DNA of 64,000 bases from Nocardia alba NBRC 108234 (GCF_001612665.1 NZ_BDAX01000006.1:124001-188000); one strand, 5' to 3'. Shown: positions 29,059 to 37,551, counted from the stretch's first letter. The notes: generated by a model not told the origin, from the sequence alone. Made by a program: numbers and translations.

Positions 29059-30887
29059 CGTGTTTCCTCCACCAGGGCGAGCGCGCCGAGGGCAGCTTCG
29101 TTGATCTCCCACAGCCGCTGATACAGACCACCGGCAGCTCGCAGGTCGGCATGGGTGCCCTGTTCGACCAGGGTTCCGTTGTCCAACACCAGAATCCGAT
29201 CCACACCGGTGATGGTGTGCAGACGGTGCGCGATGACGAGCACCGTGCGCCCGGCGACCAGCGCGGCCAGTGCGTCCTGAACCGCGGCCTCGGACTCCGG
29301 GTCGGCGAACGCGGTGGCCTCGTCGAGGACGAGGACCGGGGTGTCGGCCAGCAGTGCGCGAGCGATCGACAGCCGCTGTGCCTCACCGCCGGACAGAGTC
29401 GCGTCGACGCCGATCTCGGAGTCGTAGCCGCGGGGCAGCGCCAGGATCCGGTCGTGGATCTGGGCGGCCCTGGTGGCGCGTTCGATGGCCTCGGCATCCG
29501 CGTCGGGGCGGGCCAGCAGGAGGTTCTCGCTGATGGTGCCGCGGATCAGGCGGACATCCTGGAAGACGAATCCGACTGTGCGGTAGAGCTCTTCGCTGGG
29601 GAACTCGCGAATATCGCGGCCGTCGATGGTGATTCGGCCCGCGCCGACGTCGTAGAAGCGCGGCAGCAGCTTCGCCAGGGTCGACTTGCCGGAACCGCTC
29701 GGGCCGACCAGCGCGGTGATGGTGCCTGGAGTCAGTTCGAGGTCGATGCCGCGCAGCACGTCGTGACCGGTACGGTAGGCGAACTCGACGCCTTCGAAGG
29801 CCACGATGCCCGTCTGAACCCCCGCCGGTGTTTCGGCGATCTCCAGTTCCGGAGTTTGCAGCAGTTCGTGCAGGCGCAGGGCCGCGGCGCCGCCGGCGCG
29901 CAGGGCCTGCGAACCGTAACCGAGACCGAGCAGCGAGCTGCCGATCCCCAGACCGACCAGCAGGAACGGCAACAGATCGAGCGGGTCCACCCAGCCGAGG
30001 CCGACCCCGGCGAGACCACCGAGCACCACGACCAGCATCACGAACACCGGCATCACCACGATGTCGGAGGCCGCCTGTACGCGAATGATCGGCGTCTTCA
30101 TCCGGTGCGCCGCCTGGACCTGGCCTTCCACCGCGTCCTGGAACTCCTTGTGCGCCTTGCCCGCCTGACCGAACGCCCGCACCACCTGGATGCCGTCGAC
30201 GAACTCGATGGTGGCGGCCGACAGGCGACGCTCCCAGCGGGTGTACACCGCTACCCGGTCGCGGCCGTCGCGATCCATGATCTTGGAGAACAGCACGAAG
30301 TAGGCGATCAGCGGAATCATCAGGACCAGCGTGAGTCGCCAGTCGACCGTGAACAGGTAACCGAGCGTGACCAGCGGGACCACCAGCGCACCGATGAAAT
30401 CGAGCCGGGCGTGCGCGACCAGGAAGTGCAGGGCGTCGACATCGTCGCGCAGATAGCCCTTCACCTCACCGGAGCTGCGCTCGCCGAACCAGCCGAGCGG
30501 CACCCGGGTGAGCTTGGCCGCGAGCAGCCTGCGCAGCGTGAGCTGGTAGCCGGCGTCGACCGCGTGCGACCAGCTCAGCGCCAGGACCTGCAGCAGCGCG
30601 CGCACGACGAGCACGATCACGGCCGCGCCGAACAGCCACCACACCCGGTCGGTGTCGACCGGGGAATTCAGCAGTTCGCGGCAGGCCGCCACGATCAGCA
30701 GGAACGGGACCACCGAGCACACCGAGGCGAGCGCGACGATCAGGCTCGCCGCCGTGAGCATTCCCGAAACCGGCGCCAGAATCTCCTTGCGCGCCAACGC
30801 TTCCTGCTGTTTCTGCGCTTTCGCTGCTGCCTTGGGCAGCCGGTTCCCCGACTCCGCCCCCGGCGGCGGCGCTACCTGCACCGTCAT
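29055..30887 (-). CDS. irtA: siderophore ABC importer subunit, IrtA-like without SIP domain
   Basis: 610 residues. After a short basic N-terminus come six predicted membrane helices (first around TAASLIVALASVCSVVPFLL) and the ATPase with Walker A VGPSGSGKSTLAKLLPRF, the signature LSGGEAQRLSIARALL and Walker B VLVLDEATAFADPE. Mycobacterial IrtA has an extra N-terminal siderophore-interacting reductase domain of about 250 residues that is absent here; a separate SIP gene lies at 25176. I take ATG 30887 (MTVQVAPPPG) as start; an alternative TTG at 30929 adjoins the iron box. It is co-transcribed with irtB (4-bp overlap). Confidence 0.9.
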   Translation of the reverse strand: MTVQVAPPPGAESGNRLPKAAAKAQKQQEALARKEILAPVSGMLTAASLIVALASVCSVVPFLLIVAACRELLNSPVDTDRVWWLFGAAVIVLVVRALLQVLALSWSHAVDAGYQLTLRRLLAAKLTRVPLGWFGERSSGEVKGYLRDDVDALHFLVAHARLDFIGALVVPLVTLGYLFTVDWRLTLVLMIPLIAYFVLFSKIMDRDGRDRVAVYTRWERRLSAATIEFVDGIQVVRAFGQAGKAHKEFQDAVEGQVQAAHRMKTPIIRVQAASDIVVMPVFVMLVVVLGGLAGVGLGWVDPLDLLPFLLVGLGIGSSLLGLGYGSQALRAGGAAALRLHELLQTPELEIAETPAGVQTGIVAFEGVEFAYRTGHDVLRGIDLELTPGTITALVGPSGSGKSTLAKLLPRFYDVGAGRITIDGRDIREFPSEELYRTVGFVFQDVRLIRGTISENLLLARPDADAEAIERATRAAQIHDRILALPRGYDSEIGVDATLSGGEAQRLSIARALLADTPVLVLDEATAFADPESEAAVQDALAALVAGRTVLVIAHRLHTITGVDRILVLDNGTLVEQGTHADLRAAGGLYQRLWEINEAALGALALVEETR

Positions 30888-30931
30888 ATCGTTTCTCGCC
30901 TCTCGACCTCTCTGCGGCAACTCCGCCAAAG

Positions 30932-30950
30932 GTAGGTTAGCCTAAGTTGA
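30932..30950. promoter_or_regulatory. IdeR-type iron box upstream of irtAB
   Basis: GTAGGTTAGCCTAAGTTGA; its reverse complement matches the consensus at about 15 of 19 positions, with the core TTAGGCTAACCTA intact. It is 45 bp upstream of the irtA start. Confidence 0.85.
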
Positions 30951-31069
30951 GCGGTCGTGGCCGATCGGGGAAGGTTGCGTGAATTGCCCGTCAACCCGTC
31001 GGTATCGCGTCATTTCGGGCGTAATTTTCTCCCTACGTTTCGAGCTCGTGTAGCGGTGGGAGAACGAGA

Positions 31070-31261
31070 ATGTTTGTCACGTCGATCATTTCAGCAATCG
31101 CCGATTGCCATTCCGATCCGGGAAAGCTCTCGGCCGAACAGGCTCATCGGGTGATGCAGACACATCTCGAATGCAGCGTCGACCTGTGCCGGGCGCGACG
31201 GCGTGCGCGTCAGGTCCTCGTCGAAGCGAAACTGATGGTGCTCGATCAGCGGGCCGGGTAG
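31070..31261 (+). CDS. small Cys-containing hypothetical protein
   Basis: 63 residues from ATG 31070, with a good ribosome-binding site (GTGGGAGAACGAGA). It reads DPGKLSAEQAHRVMQTHLEC followed by SVDLCRARRRARQVLVEAK, a short helical protein with a Cys-x4-Cys pair. I recall similar short nocardial proteins with a KLS.EQAH..M pattern, but the family has no function I can name. It lies just upstream of the glycolipid-binding-like gene on the same strand. Confidence 0.55.
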   Translation: MFVTSIISAIADCHSDPGKLSAEQAHRVMQTHLECSVDLCRARRRARQVLVEAKLMVLDQRAG

Positions 31262-31296
31262 CGATTGGGCGACGGAATCAGGGGAATGCCTTTCCC

Positions 31297-31872
31297 ATGT
31301 TCACTCCGCTCCCGCCTTCGGCCGCTTGGTCGCACCGCGATGCGCGCTCCGGATTCGAGGTGACCTATTTCCGTGACGACGCGCGCGGGGTTCTCGTCGA
31401 GGGGTGCGCGACGGCGGTCGAGGACGGGGTCGTCTGGGCGATCGACTATCAGCTGCGGCTCGACGGCAGCTGGCATACGCGGTCGGCGCGGATCGTCGGA
31501 CGGTATCCCACGGGCAGGCGATCGGTGACCGTTCGGTCCGATGGACTGGGGCGTTGGCAGGTCGACGGCACGGTCGCGCCCGAACTCGACGGGTGTCTCG
31601 ACATCGATCTCGAGGCGTCGGCGTTCACCAACGCGCTACCGGTGCATCGTCTCGGGCTCACCGTCGGCGATAGTGCCGACGCGCCTGCCGCCTACGTGCG
31701 TGCCGCCGACCTCACGATGGCGCGATTACCGCAGCGCTACCGCCGGATCACCGATGGAGCGGGCCAGCGCTATGACTACCGCGCTCCCGAGTTCGACTTC
31801 CACGCCACCCTGGACTACGACGAATCGGGTCTGATCGTCGACTACCCGGGGCTGGCCACACGCGTCGCGTGA
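31297..31872 (+). CDS. putative glycolipid-binding protein (DUF1089-like)
   Basis: 191 residues, all-beta protein resembling the Glycolipid_bind family: GCATAVEDGVVWAIDYQLRL, then DGLGRWQVDGTVAPELDGCL (the hallmark W.vDG...pel.GC.D segment) and LPQRYRRITDGAGQRYDYRA at the end. I use ATG 31297 (MFTPLPPSAAW), preceded by CAGGGGAA. No membrane segment or signal peptide was seen. Biochemical role of the family is not settled. Confidence 0.75.
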   Translation: MFTPLPPSAAWSHRDARSGFEVTYFRDDARGVLVEGCATAVEDGVVWAIDYQLRLDGSWHTRSARIVGRYPTGRRSVTVRSDGLGRWQVDGTVAPELDGCLDIDLEASAFTNALPVHRLGLTVGDSADAPAAYVRAADLTMARLPQRYRRITDGAGQRYDYRAPEFDFHATLDYDESGLIVDYPGLATRVA

Positions 31873-31944
31873 GCGCTCGATGTCCGGCGGGTTCCACAGG
31901 GGCCGACAGCACCCGGCATCGTGGGCTCGACAACACTTCTTCCT

Positions 31945-32886
31945 ATGCGACGTAGGCAGCAGCCGCCGCTGCCCAAGCGGCACGGCCTCGATCCCGCCCG
32001 ACTCCGGCTCCCGGAGGACGGGCAGTGGGCGACCGTGCGCGAGCACCTCGTCGAGCGGTTGCCGCGGGTGGATCCGGCCAGGATCGACGCGATGCTGGCG
32101 GCGGGCGAGATCGTGGATCTGGAAGGTCCGCTCGCGCCGGACGCGCCGTACGTCCCCGGCGGCGCCGTGTGGTTCCACCGTGATCTGCCGATCGAGACCG
32201 AGGTGCCGTTCGAGATCGGCATCGTGCACCGCGACGACGACATCCTCGTAGTCGACAAGCCGCATTTTCTCGCGACGATCCCGCGTGGTCAGCACATTCT
32301 GCAAACGGCGCTGGTGCGGTTGCGCAACGAGCTCGAACTGCCCGATCTGATCCCCGCGCATCGGCTGGACCGAGTCACCGCGGGCCTGCTGCTGTTCGTG
32401 GTGAATCCGGCGCGACGCGGGGCCTATCAGACGATGTTCCATCGCAAGACCGTGCGCAAGGAGTACGAGGCGATCGCGCCCTACGACCCGGAGCTCGCGC
32501 TGCCACGGACCGTCCGCAGCCGGATCGTCAAGGAGAAGCAGGTGCTCGCCGCGTTCGAGGTGGCGGGCGAGCCCAATGCCGAGACCGAGGTCGACCTGGT
32601 CGAACATCGCGACGGGCTCGGGCGGTACCGCCTTCGCCCGCACACCGGGCGAACCCATCAACTGCGCCTGCACATGAGCGGGCTCGGCGTGCCTATCCTC
32701 GGCGATGATTTCTATCCGGTGATCACCGATAAATCGGTCGACGATTACACGCGGCCGTTGCAATTGCTGGCGGCCTCGCTCGAATTCACGGACCCGATCA
32801 GCGGGACGCCGCGCCGATTCGAGACGCGGCGCGAACTACAGGCGTGGTCCGATATGGCCGGATGGTCCGGATCCGCTGTCGAGTAG
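31945..32886 (+). CDS. RluA-family RNA pseudouridine synthase
   Basis: 313 residues. The catalytic Asp lies in the RluA motif PAHRLDRVTAGLLLFV; upstream FEIGIVHRDDDILVVDKP and downstream RPHTGRTHQLRLHMSGLGVP are the other conserved blocks. The enzyme isomerises uridine in rRNA or tRNA; which position cannot be told. The N-terminus (RARIDAMLAAGEI-like region) may be an S4-type domain. ATG 31945 is preferred; a GTG at 31921 would add eight residues. Confidence 0.9.
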   Translation: MRRRQQPPLPKRHGLDPARLRLPEDGQWATVREHLVERLPRVDPARIDAMLAAGEIVDLEGPLAPDAPYVPGGAVWFHRDLPIETEVPFEIGIVHRDDDILVVDKPHFLATIPRGQHILQTALVRLRNELELPDLIPAHRLDRVTAGLLLFVVNPARRGAYQTMFHRKTVRKEYEAIAPYDPELALPRTVRSRIVKEKQVLAAFEVAGEPNAETEVDLVEHRDGLGRYRLRPHTGRTHQLRLHMSGLGVPILGDDFYPVITDKSVDDYTRPLQLLAASLEFTDPISGTPRRFETRRELQAWSDMAGWSGSAVE

Positions 32887-33000
32887 CTCACAGCATTACG
32901 CCGTCGGTCGATCTTGGTTGGCTCACTCCGGGCCGCTCAACAGTGGGCTCCGCGGATTATCCCGCATTCACCGGACCGTTTCACTTTCGTGATATTTCCG

Positions 33001-33006
33001 TACACT
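33001..33006 (+). promoter_or_regulatory. -10 element of a leaderless promoter
   Basis: TACACT lies seven bases before the GTG at 33014, the spacing expected if transcription begins at the start codon. TTCACT lies about 15 bp upstream as a weak -35. No ribosome-binding site is present, which supports a leaderless mRNA. Confidence 0.5.
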
Positions 33007-33013
33007 CGATCGG

Positions 33014-33748
33014 GTGTCCATACCCGCCGTCGCCGATTCCCGGCCGAAGCTGCATGCCTACCTCGATATCGCGGTAGTCGTCGTCGTGCTGGCAGGCACC
33101 AATCTGATCGCCCACTTCACGACGGCGTGGGCCAGTATCGTCACCGTGCCCGTGGCGGCGTTCGCCCTCTTGGCGCTGATGCGCAAGCGTGGGCTCGGCT
33201 GGGCCGAACTGGGATTGTCGCCGAGGCACTGGCGGCGCGCGACGGTGTACGCCCTCGGCGCGGTCGGGATCGTGTTGACCGTGGTCGCGATCGGCGCGCT
33301 ACTGCCGATCACCAGGCCGTTCTTCCTCGCCGATCGGTACGCGACGATTTCCGGCGCCCTGATCGCGTCGATGATCGTCATCCCGTTGCAGACGGTGATT
33401 CCCGAGGAACTCGCGTTCCGTGGCGTCCTGCACGGCACCCTCGATCGAGTCCTCGGCGTGCGCGGGCTGTTCGCGGCCGGGTCGCTGATGTTCGGGCTCT
33501 GGCATATCGCGTCCTCGTTCGGCCTCACCTCGGGCAACAAGGGACTGTCCAGCATCGTCGGGGGCGGCCTGCTCGGCCAACTGGTGGGGATAGCGCTGGC
33601 TGTCGCGGCCACCGCCGCCGCGGGCGTCGTGTTCACCTGGTTGCGTCGCCGCAGCGGCAGCCTGCTCGCACCCATCGCCCTGCACTGGTCGCTCAATGGA
33701 GCGGGTGCGCTCGCCGCCGCCGTCGTCTGGCACACCGCGCTGCGCTGA
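33014..33748 (+). CDS. CPBP-family intramembrane metalloprotease
   Basis: 244 residues with about seven hydrophobic segments. The family motifs are complete: EELAFRG with Glu131-Glu132 and Arg136, FGLWH with His164, and HWSLN near the C-terminus. Members cleave prenylated or other membrane substrates, or act in immunity to bacteriocins; the target here is unknown. The GTG start fits the leaderless promoter just upstream. Confidence 0.87.
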   Translation: MSIPAVADSRPKLHAYLDIAVVVVVLAGTNLIAHFTTAWASIVTVPVAAFALLALMRKRGLGWAELGLSPRHWRRATVYALGAVGIVLTVVAIGALLPITRPFFLADRYATISGALIASMIVIPLQTVIPEELAFRGVLHGTLDRVLGVRGLFAAGSLMFGLWHIASSFGLTSGNKGLSSIVGGGLLGQLVGIALAVAATAAAGVVFTWLRRRSGSLLAPIALHWSLNGAGALAAAVVWHTALR

Positions 33749-33935
33749 CGCCGACCCCGACTCGGCCGTCTGTCACCGACGCCCATTGTGCGAAGTGCGA
33801 ACGCAACCGCCCCCTGATGATCAAGTGTCCAGAACTCGGCCGCCGAGGCTTCGCCGCGTCGCGATAGCGTGAAATACTGTCGACGATTTCTGGCATGAAG
33901 ACATGCCAGATATAGCGGTTTCCAGCAGAGGGAGC

Positions 33936-34781
33936 ATGTCGGGCATGAAACGCACACACACCGGACGGGTAGTCGCGGTCACCGGCGGCGCCGCTGGGAT
34001 CGGGCTGGAGATCGCGCGGCAGTTCGCGGTCGCGGGGGCTCGGGTGTGTCTCGGCGATCTGTCCGGGGCCGCGGCACGCGAAGCGGCGGCCGGACTACCG
34101 GGAACCGTGCACGGGTGCGAGCTCGATGTGACCGACGAGCGGTCGTTTCATGATTTCCTCGCCGTCACCGAGGCCATCCTCGGGCCGATCGACGTGCTCG
34201 TCAACAATGCCGGGGTGATGTGGGTCGGGCCGTTCGACACCGAACCCGACACTGCGACGACCCGGATGCTCGCGGTGAATCTGCACGGGGTGATCCGCGG
34301 GGTGCGACTGGCGGCGCCACCGATGCGGACACGCGGGCGTGGGCACATCATCACCATCGCCTCGCTCGCGTCCAAGGTCTCCCCCGCCGGTGAGGCGACC
34401 TACGCCGCGACCAAACACGGGGTCCTCGGCTATTTGACCGCGGTTCGTGAGGAATTACACGGCAGCGGCGTGCGGTTGACCGCCATCATGCCGGGCGTCG
34501 TCGATACCGAGCTGGCGGCCGGAACCGCCACCGGCGCAGCGGAATTGCTGCGACCGAGCGATGTCGCCGCAGCGGTGCTCGATGCTGTCACGCGTCCGCG
34601 ATTCGAGGTGATCCTGCCCGCACGGCTCGGGCCGGTGGTCAGCCTCGTCGGCATATTGCCACAGCGGTTGCGCGACATCGCGCTGCGGCGGACCGTGCCG
34701 AATCAGGTTGCGGCGGTGGCCGGATCGTCACGCCGCGCGGCCTACGAGAAACGGCTGCTCCGCGGCGATACCGAATCCTGA
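33936..34781 (+). CDS. short-chain dehydrogenase/reductase
   Basis: 281 residues of the classical SDR family: cofactor loop TGGAAGIG at 16-23, the structural NNAG at 90-93, and the active site with Tyr156 and Lys160 in YAATK. Asp41 after the second strand (CLGDLSG) suggests NAD(H) preference. ATG 33936 is close to AGAGGGA; ATG 33945 is nearly as good. Substrate unknown, with a hydrophobic C-terminal part as in reductases of lipids or retinol-like compounds. Confidence 0.88.
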   Translation: MSGMKRTHTGRVVAVTGGAAGIGLEIARQFAVAGARVCLGDLSGAAAREAAAGLPGTVHGCELDVTDERSFHDFLAVTEAILGPIDVLVNNAGVMWVGPFDTEPDTATTRMLAVNLHGVIRGVRLAAPPMRTRGRGHIITIASLASKVSPAGEATYAATKHGVLGYLTAVREELHGSGVRLTAIMPGVVDTELAAGTATGAAELLRPSDVAAAVLDAVTRPRFEVILPARLGPVVSLVGILPQRLRDIALRRTVPNQVAAVAGSSRRAAYEKRLLRGDTES

Positions 34782-34874
34782 ATTCCGGCGTGTCGCCGCC
34801 GCGGATTCGACGGAATCGACTGGTTGTCGTTGACCGGGACCCGGTCGGCGTTTACGCTCTCTCTGGCAATCACA

Positions 34875-34901
34875 CATATGTTCGATAGTCCATATGTTCG
34901 A
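34875..34901. repeat. 11-bp direct repeat upstream of the DUF2637-like gene
   Basis: CATATGTTCGA occurs at 34875-34885 and again at 34891-34901, separated by five bases, so the repeats are 16 bp apart. They end 17 bp before the start codon at 34919. This may be a tandem binding site for a regulator. Confidence 0.6.
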
Positions 34902-34918
34902 GTGGCGGAAGGCGCGAC

Positions 34919-36904
34919 ATGTCCGACGATCGGTTGAGCGAGAAAGCCGCCATCGCGCCGAATACCGAGATCACCGCCCTTGCCCAGCAGGTCGCCACGG
35001 CCCGCGACAAGCTCCCCCTCCAACACGACACCGCCCTCTACGACGCGCTCTCCGACAGCGAGATCCGTGCCGAACGTGAACTGGCCGAATGGATCCGGGC
35101 CCAGCGGCGCAAACAGCGGCGCAGGGCCGTCGGCGACGAACTCGCCGCCGAACAACGCGACCGCCGCACCAGCACCCTCATCCGCCGCACCGACGAAGCC
35201 GATGCGCGCTGGCATCGCAAGGCACTGGCCGCCCGGCGACGGGTATCGAGCGCCGACGCGCGCCTGGCCCAGCTGTACCGGCGGTCAGAATGGTCGTCGC
35301 GCGCGCTGATCGGGGTCGTGGTTCTCGGCATGGTGTGGGCCGGGGTCAACGTGCAGCGCAATCTCGTGCCGAGCGGCGACATGAGCGATCCGCTGTACTG
35401 GCTCAGCTACGGCATCGAGGCGATGATCTCGATCCCGATCATCGTCATCATGGTCACCGCAACCACCGCGGCCCGCTGGGGACGCGAGCTCGAGCGCGGC
35501 AAGGTGATCGTGTTCGAACTCGCGCTGCTCGGCACCACCATCGCGTTGAACGCGGGCCCGCACCTGGCGGCCGGATCCTTCGGTCGCGCGGCCGAATTCG
35601 CTATCGCCCCGGTGATGGTGGGTGTGGTGATCTGGTTGCACGCGTGGGTGTCGGCTCGGTACGCCATGCTGATCGAGAGCGCCTCCGTCGAATTACCGGG
35701 GGACCTGGGGTATGCCCGCGCCGAACGGATCACCTCGACCGAGTTTCCGCGAGGGGTGGCTTCCGGCGGTGACCGGCAGGCGCTCGAGCACACCGTGTCG
35801 ATCGGCGTCGCGTCAGAGCTCAGATCTCCCCTGTCCGACCGCGCCGCTGTCGCTGCTCCGAAAGCCGCCGAGGCGCACGAAAAGGTCTCTCTCTCAGCCG
35901 AAACGGATCGCGAAACCATCGCGTCGTCCAAGCCTGCGATCACGGCGAATCGCGACGCGTTCGAATCACCGGTCCAGCCGGTCGTCCCGGAGCCGGTGGT
36001 TCGCGAGACCCCGACACCGAGCACGGAACACCTCGTCCCCGAAGCCGAGACCATCGCGACGACGGCAGCCGAACGCGCCTTCCCGCAGGGCCTGCGCCGC
36101 CCCTCCCCCGCCAAGCCCCACGCCCCCGGCACCCTCGAGCTGATCCACAAGGCCGCGGCCGACCACCGTCGCAACGGCGCCGAGCACTCGACCCGGACCA
36201 ATGGCACCACCCCCACCTTGCGCCGAATACCGGTCACCGCCGTCGCCCACGCCACCGCGGGCGACGCCACCGGTACCGACCCGGTTCCCGAGGCGACGAT
36301 GCACGCCGGCACCGTCGCCCGTGACCCTGATGGCGACACCCCACCGAACACCGATCCGGTTCCGGTACACAACGATCCAGCGCCGCCCAGCGCGGAGCCC
36401 GAGCAGCTGACCCTCACCGCCGAGCTCTCCGACCAGTTGGTCGCGCACACCGAGCCCGAGTCCGCGCGGCGCGAAACGATTGAGCCCGTACCCGAGTCGA
36501 CCGCCGTCGCAACGCCGACCCCCGGGCGAACACCCGCCGACGCCGCCGTGCACGTCCCGCATGCTGCCCCCGCGCCGACATCGGCCCCCACGCCGCCGGA
36601 GCCGTTCCCGGTGAGTTCTACCGACCAGGATGACGCGGACCCCGAAGACGAAGTCGGCGCGGATCTCCCGGCCCCCGACGACTTCGACTTCGACGACACC
36701 GAGGTCCGCGCCCTGGCCCGCCAGGTCGCCCAACGCAGTCCCCTGCGCCTGACCCTCGACCAGATCGAGGAGATCCTCGAGCTCACCGATCAATCCTGGT
36801 CCGCCCGCAGCATCGGCAGCGAGGTCGGCGTCCCCAGCAGCACGGTCACCAACATCGTCGAATTCGCCCACAAGATCCGCCAGCCCTACGCCTTCACCGG
36901 CTGA
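34919..36904 (+). CDS. DUF2637-like membrane protein with C-terminal HTH
   Basis: 661 residues. An N-terminal basic, helical region (1-120, with RAQRRKQRRRA) is followed by four hydrophobic segments near 128-146, 166-185, 195-212 and 226-245, as in actinobacterial DUF2637 proteins. A long Pro/Ala/Thr-rich, low-complexity linker (about 250-590) leads to an acidic stretch and a C-terminal helix-turn-helix-like domain (LTLDQIEEILELTDQSWSA, then GSEVGVPSSTVTNIVEFA). DUF2637 proteins are often found on actinobacterial plasmids and integrative elements; no other mobile gene is nearby here. A membrane-tethered DNA-binding regulator is a fair guess. It ends in a strong hairpin terminator. Confidence 0.75.
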   Translation: MSDDRLSEKAAIAPNTEITALAQQVATARDKLPLQHDTALYDALSDSEIRAERELAEWIRAQRRKQRRRAVGDELAAEQRDRRTSTLIRRTDEADARWHRKALAARRRVSSADARLAQLYRRSEWSSRALIGVVVLGMVWAGVNVQRNLVPSGDMSDPLYWLSYGIEAMISIPIIVIMVTATTAARWGRELERGKVIVFELALLGTTIALNAGPHLAAGSFGRAAEFAIAPVMVGVVIWLHAWVSARYAMLIESASVELPGDLGYARAERITSTEFPRGVASGGDRQALEHTVSIGVASELRSPLSDRAAVAAPKAAEAHEKVSLSAETDRETIASSKPAITANRDAFESPVQPVVPEPVVRETPTPSTEHLVPEAETIATTAAERAFPQGLRRPSPAKPHAPGTLELIHKAAADHRRNGAEHSTRTNGTTPTLRRIPVTAVAHATAGDATGTDPVPEATMHAGTVARDPDGDTPPNTDPVPVHNDPAPPSAEPEQLTLTAELSDQLVAHTEPESARRETIEPVPESTAVATPTPGRTPADAAVHVPHAAPAPTSAPTPPEPFPVSSTDQDDADPEDEVGADLPAPDDFDFDDTEVRALARQVAQRSPLRLTLDQIEEILELTDQSWSARSIGSEVGVPSSTVTNIVEFAHKIRQPYAFTG

Positions 36905-36916
36905 CCCGGCCCCACA

Positions 36917-36962
36917 CAGCAAAGGCCCGTTCCCTCGCCCGGGGAGCGGGCCTTTGTGCTGT
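36917..36962 (+). terminator. hairpin terminator after the DUF2637-like gene
   Basis: A long GC-rich stem pairs AAAGGCCCG (36921-36929) with CGGGCCTTT (36947-36955), flanked by CAGC and GTGCTG that extend the pairing. It is located 12 bp after the stop codon. Confidence 0.85.
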
Positions 36963-36979
36963 GACAATCATCGAACGAC

Positions 36980-37013
36980 GAAGGCCCGCTTCCCCAGAGG
37001 GAAACGGGCCTTC
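36980..37013 (-). terminator. hairpin terminator after rpsQ (end of S10 operon)
   Basis: Read on the minus strand, GAAGGCCCGTTTCCC and GGGAAGCGGGCCTTC form a near-perfect stem about 33 bp beyond the rpsQ stop codon. It supports the S10 operon ending at rpsQ and not running on into the genes below. Confidence 0.85.
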
Positions 37014-37045
37014 GTACAACGATCTCGATGGATCGAGGAGGGACC

Positions 37046-37315
37046 TTACTTGGCCTTCTCCAGGACCTCGACCAGACGCCAGCGCTTGGTGGCCGACAGC
37101 GGACGGGTCTCCATCAGCTGAACGTGGTCGCCGATGTGGGCGATCTCGTTCTCGTCATGCGCCTTCACCTTGGAGGTGGTGCGAATGATCTTGCCGTAGA
37201 GCTTGTGCCGGTGACGGTCTTCCAGCTCGACGACGATCGTCTTGTTCATCTTGTCGGAGACAACATAGCCGCTGCGTACCTTGCGACTGTTGCGCTCTTC
37301 GGTGTTCTCGCTCAT
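37046..37315 (-). CDS. rpsQ: 30S ribosomal protein S17
   Basis: 89 residues. [19 protein letters not shown] and [15 protein letters not shown] are the S17 signatures; it binds 16S rRNA early in assembly. The ATG overlaps the rpmC stop codon (ATGA). It is the last gene of the S10 operon and is followed by a terminator. Confidence 0.97.
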   Translation of the reverse strand: MSENTEERNSRKVRSGYVVSDKMNKTIVVELEDRHRHKLYGKIIRTTSKVKAHDENEIAHIGDHVQLMETRPLSATKRWRLVEVLEKAK

Positions 37316-37551
37316 GCCGCATCTCCCTTGCCAGCGGGTGCCGTGGCCAGGCCGAGCTCGCGCTCACGCATGACCGTGTAGATGCGCGCGATCTCGTGGC
37401 GGACGACGCGCAGACGACGGTTGTTGTCGAGCTGACCCGTCGCCATCTGGAAGCGCAGGTTGAACAGCTCTTCCTTCGACTCGCGCAGGCGGGCCACGAG
37501 CTCTTCTTCGTTGAGCTCACGGAGCTCTGCGGCCGGAGTTTCGGTAGCCAT
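37312..37551 (-). CDS. rpmC: 50S ribosomal protein L29
   Basis: 79 residues, beginning [18 protein letters not shown] and including [20 protein letters not shown]. It sits near the peptide exit tunnel. The ATG at 37551 shares one base with the rplP stop codon and is preceded by GGGAGGAG inside rplP; a longer upstream reading is not needed. Confidence 0.97.
   Translation of the reverse strand: MATETPAAELRELNEEELVARLRESKEELFNLRFQMATGQLDNNRRLRVVRHEIARIYTVMRERELGLATAPAGKGDAA

Noticed and set aside
36917..37013. Two similar hairpins as an attachment site or insertion-element ends
   Set aside because: They share the GGCCCG stem but have the shape and position of terminators for two converging transcripts; no transposase or integrase is nearby.
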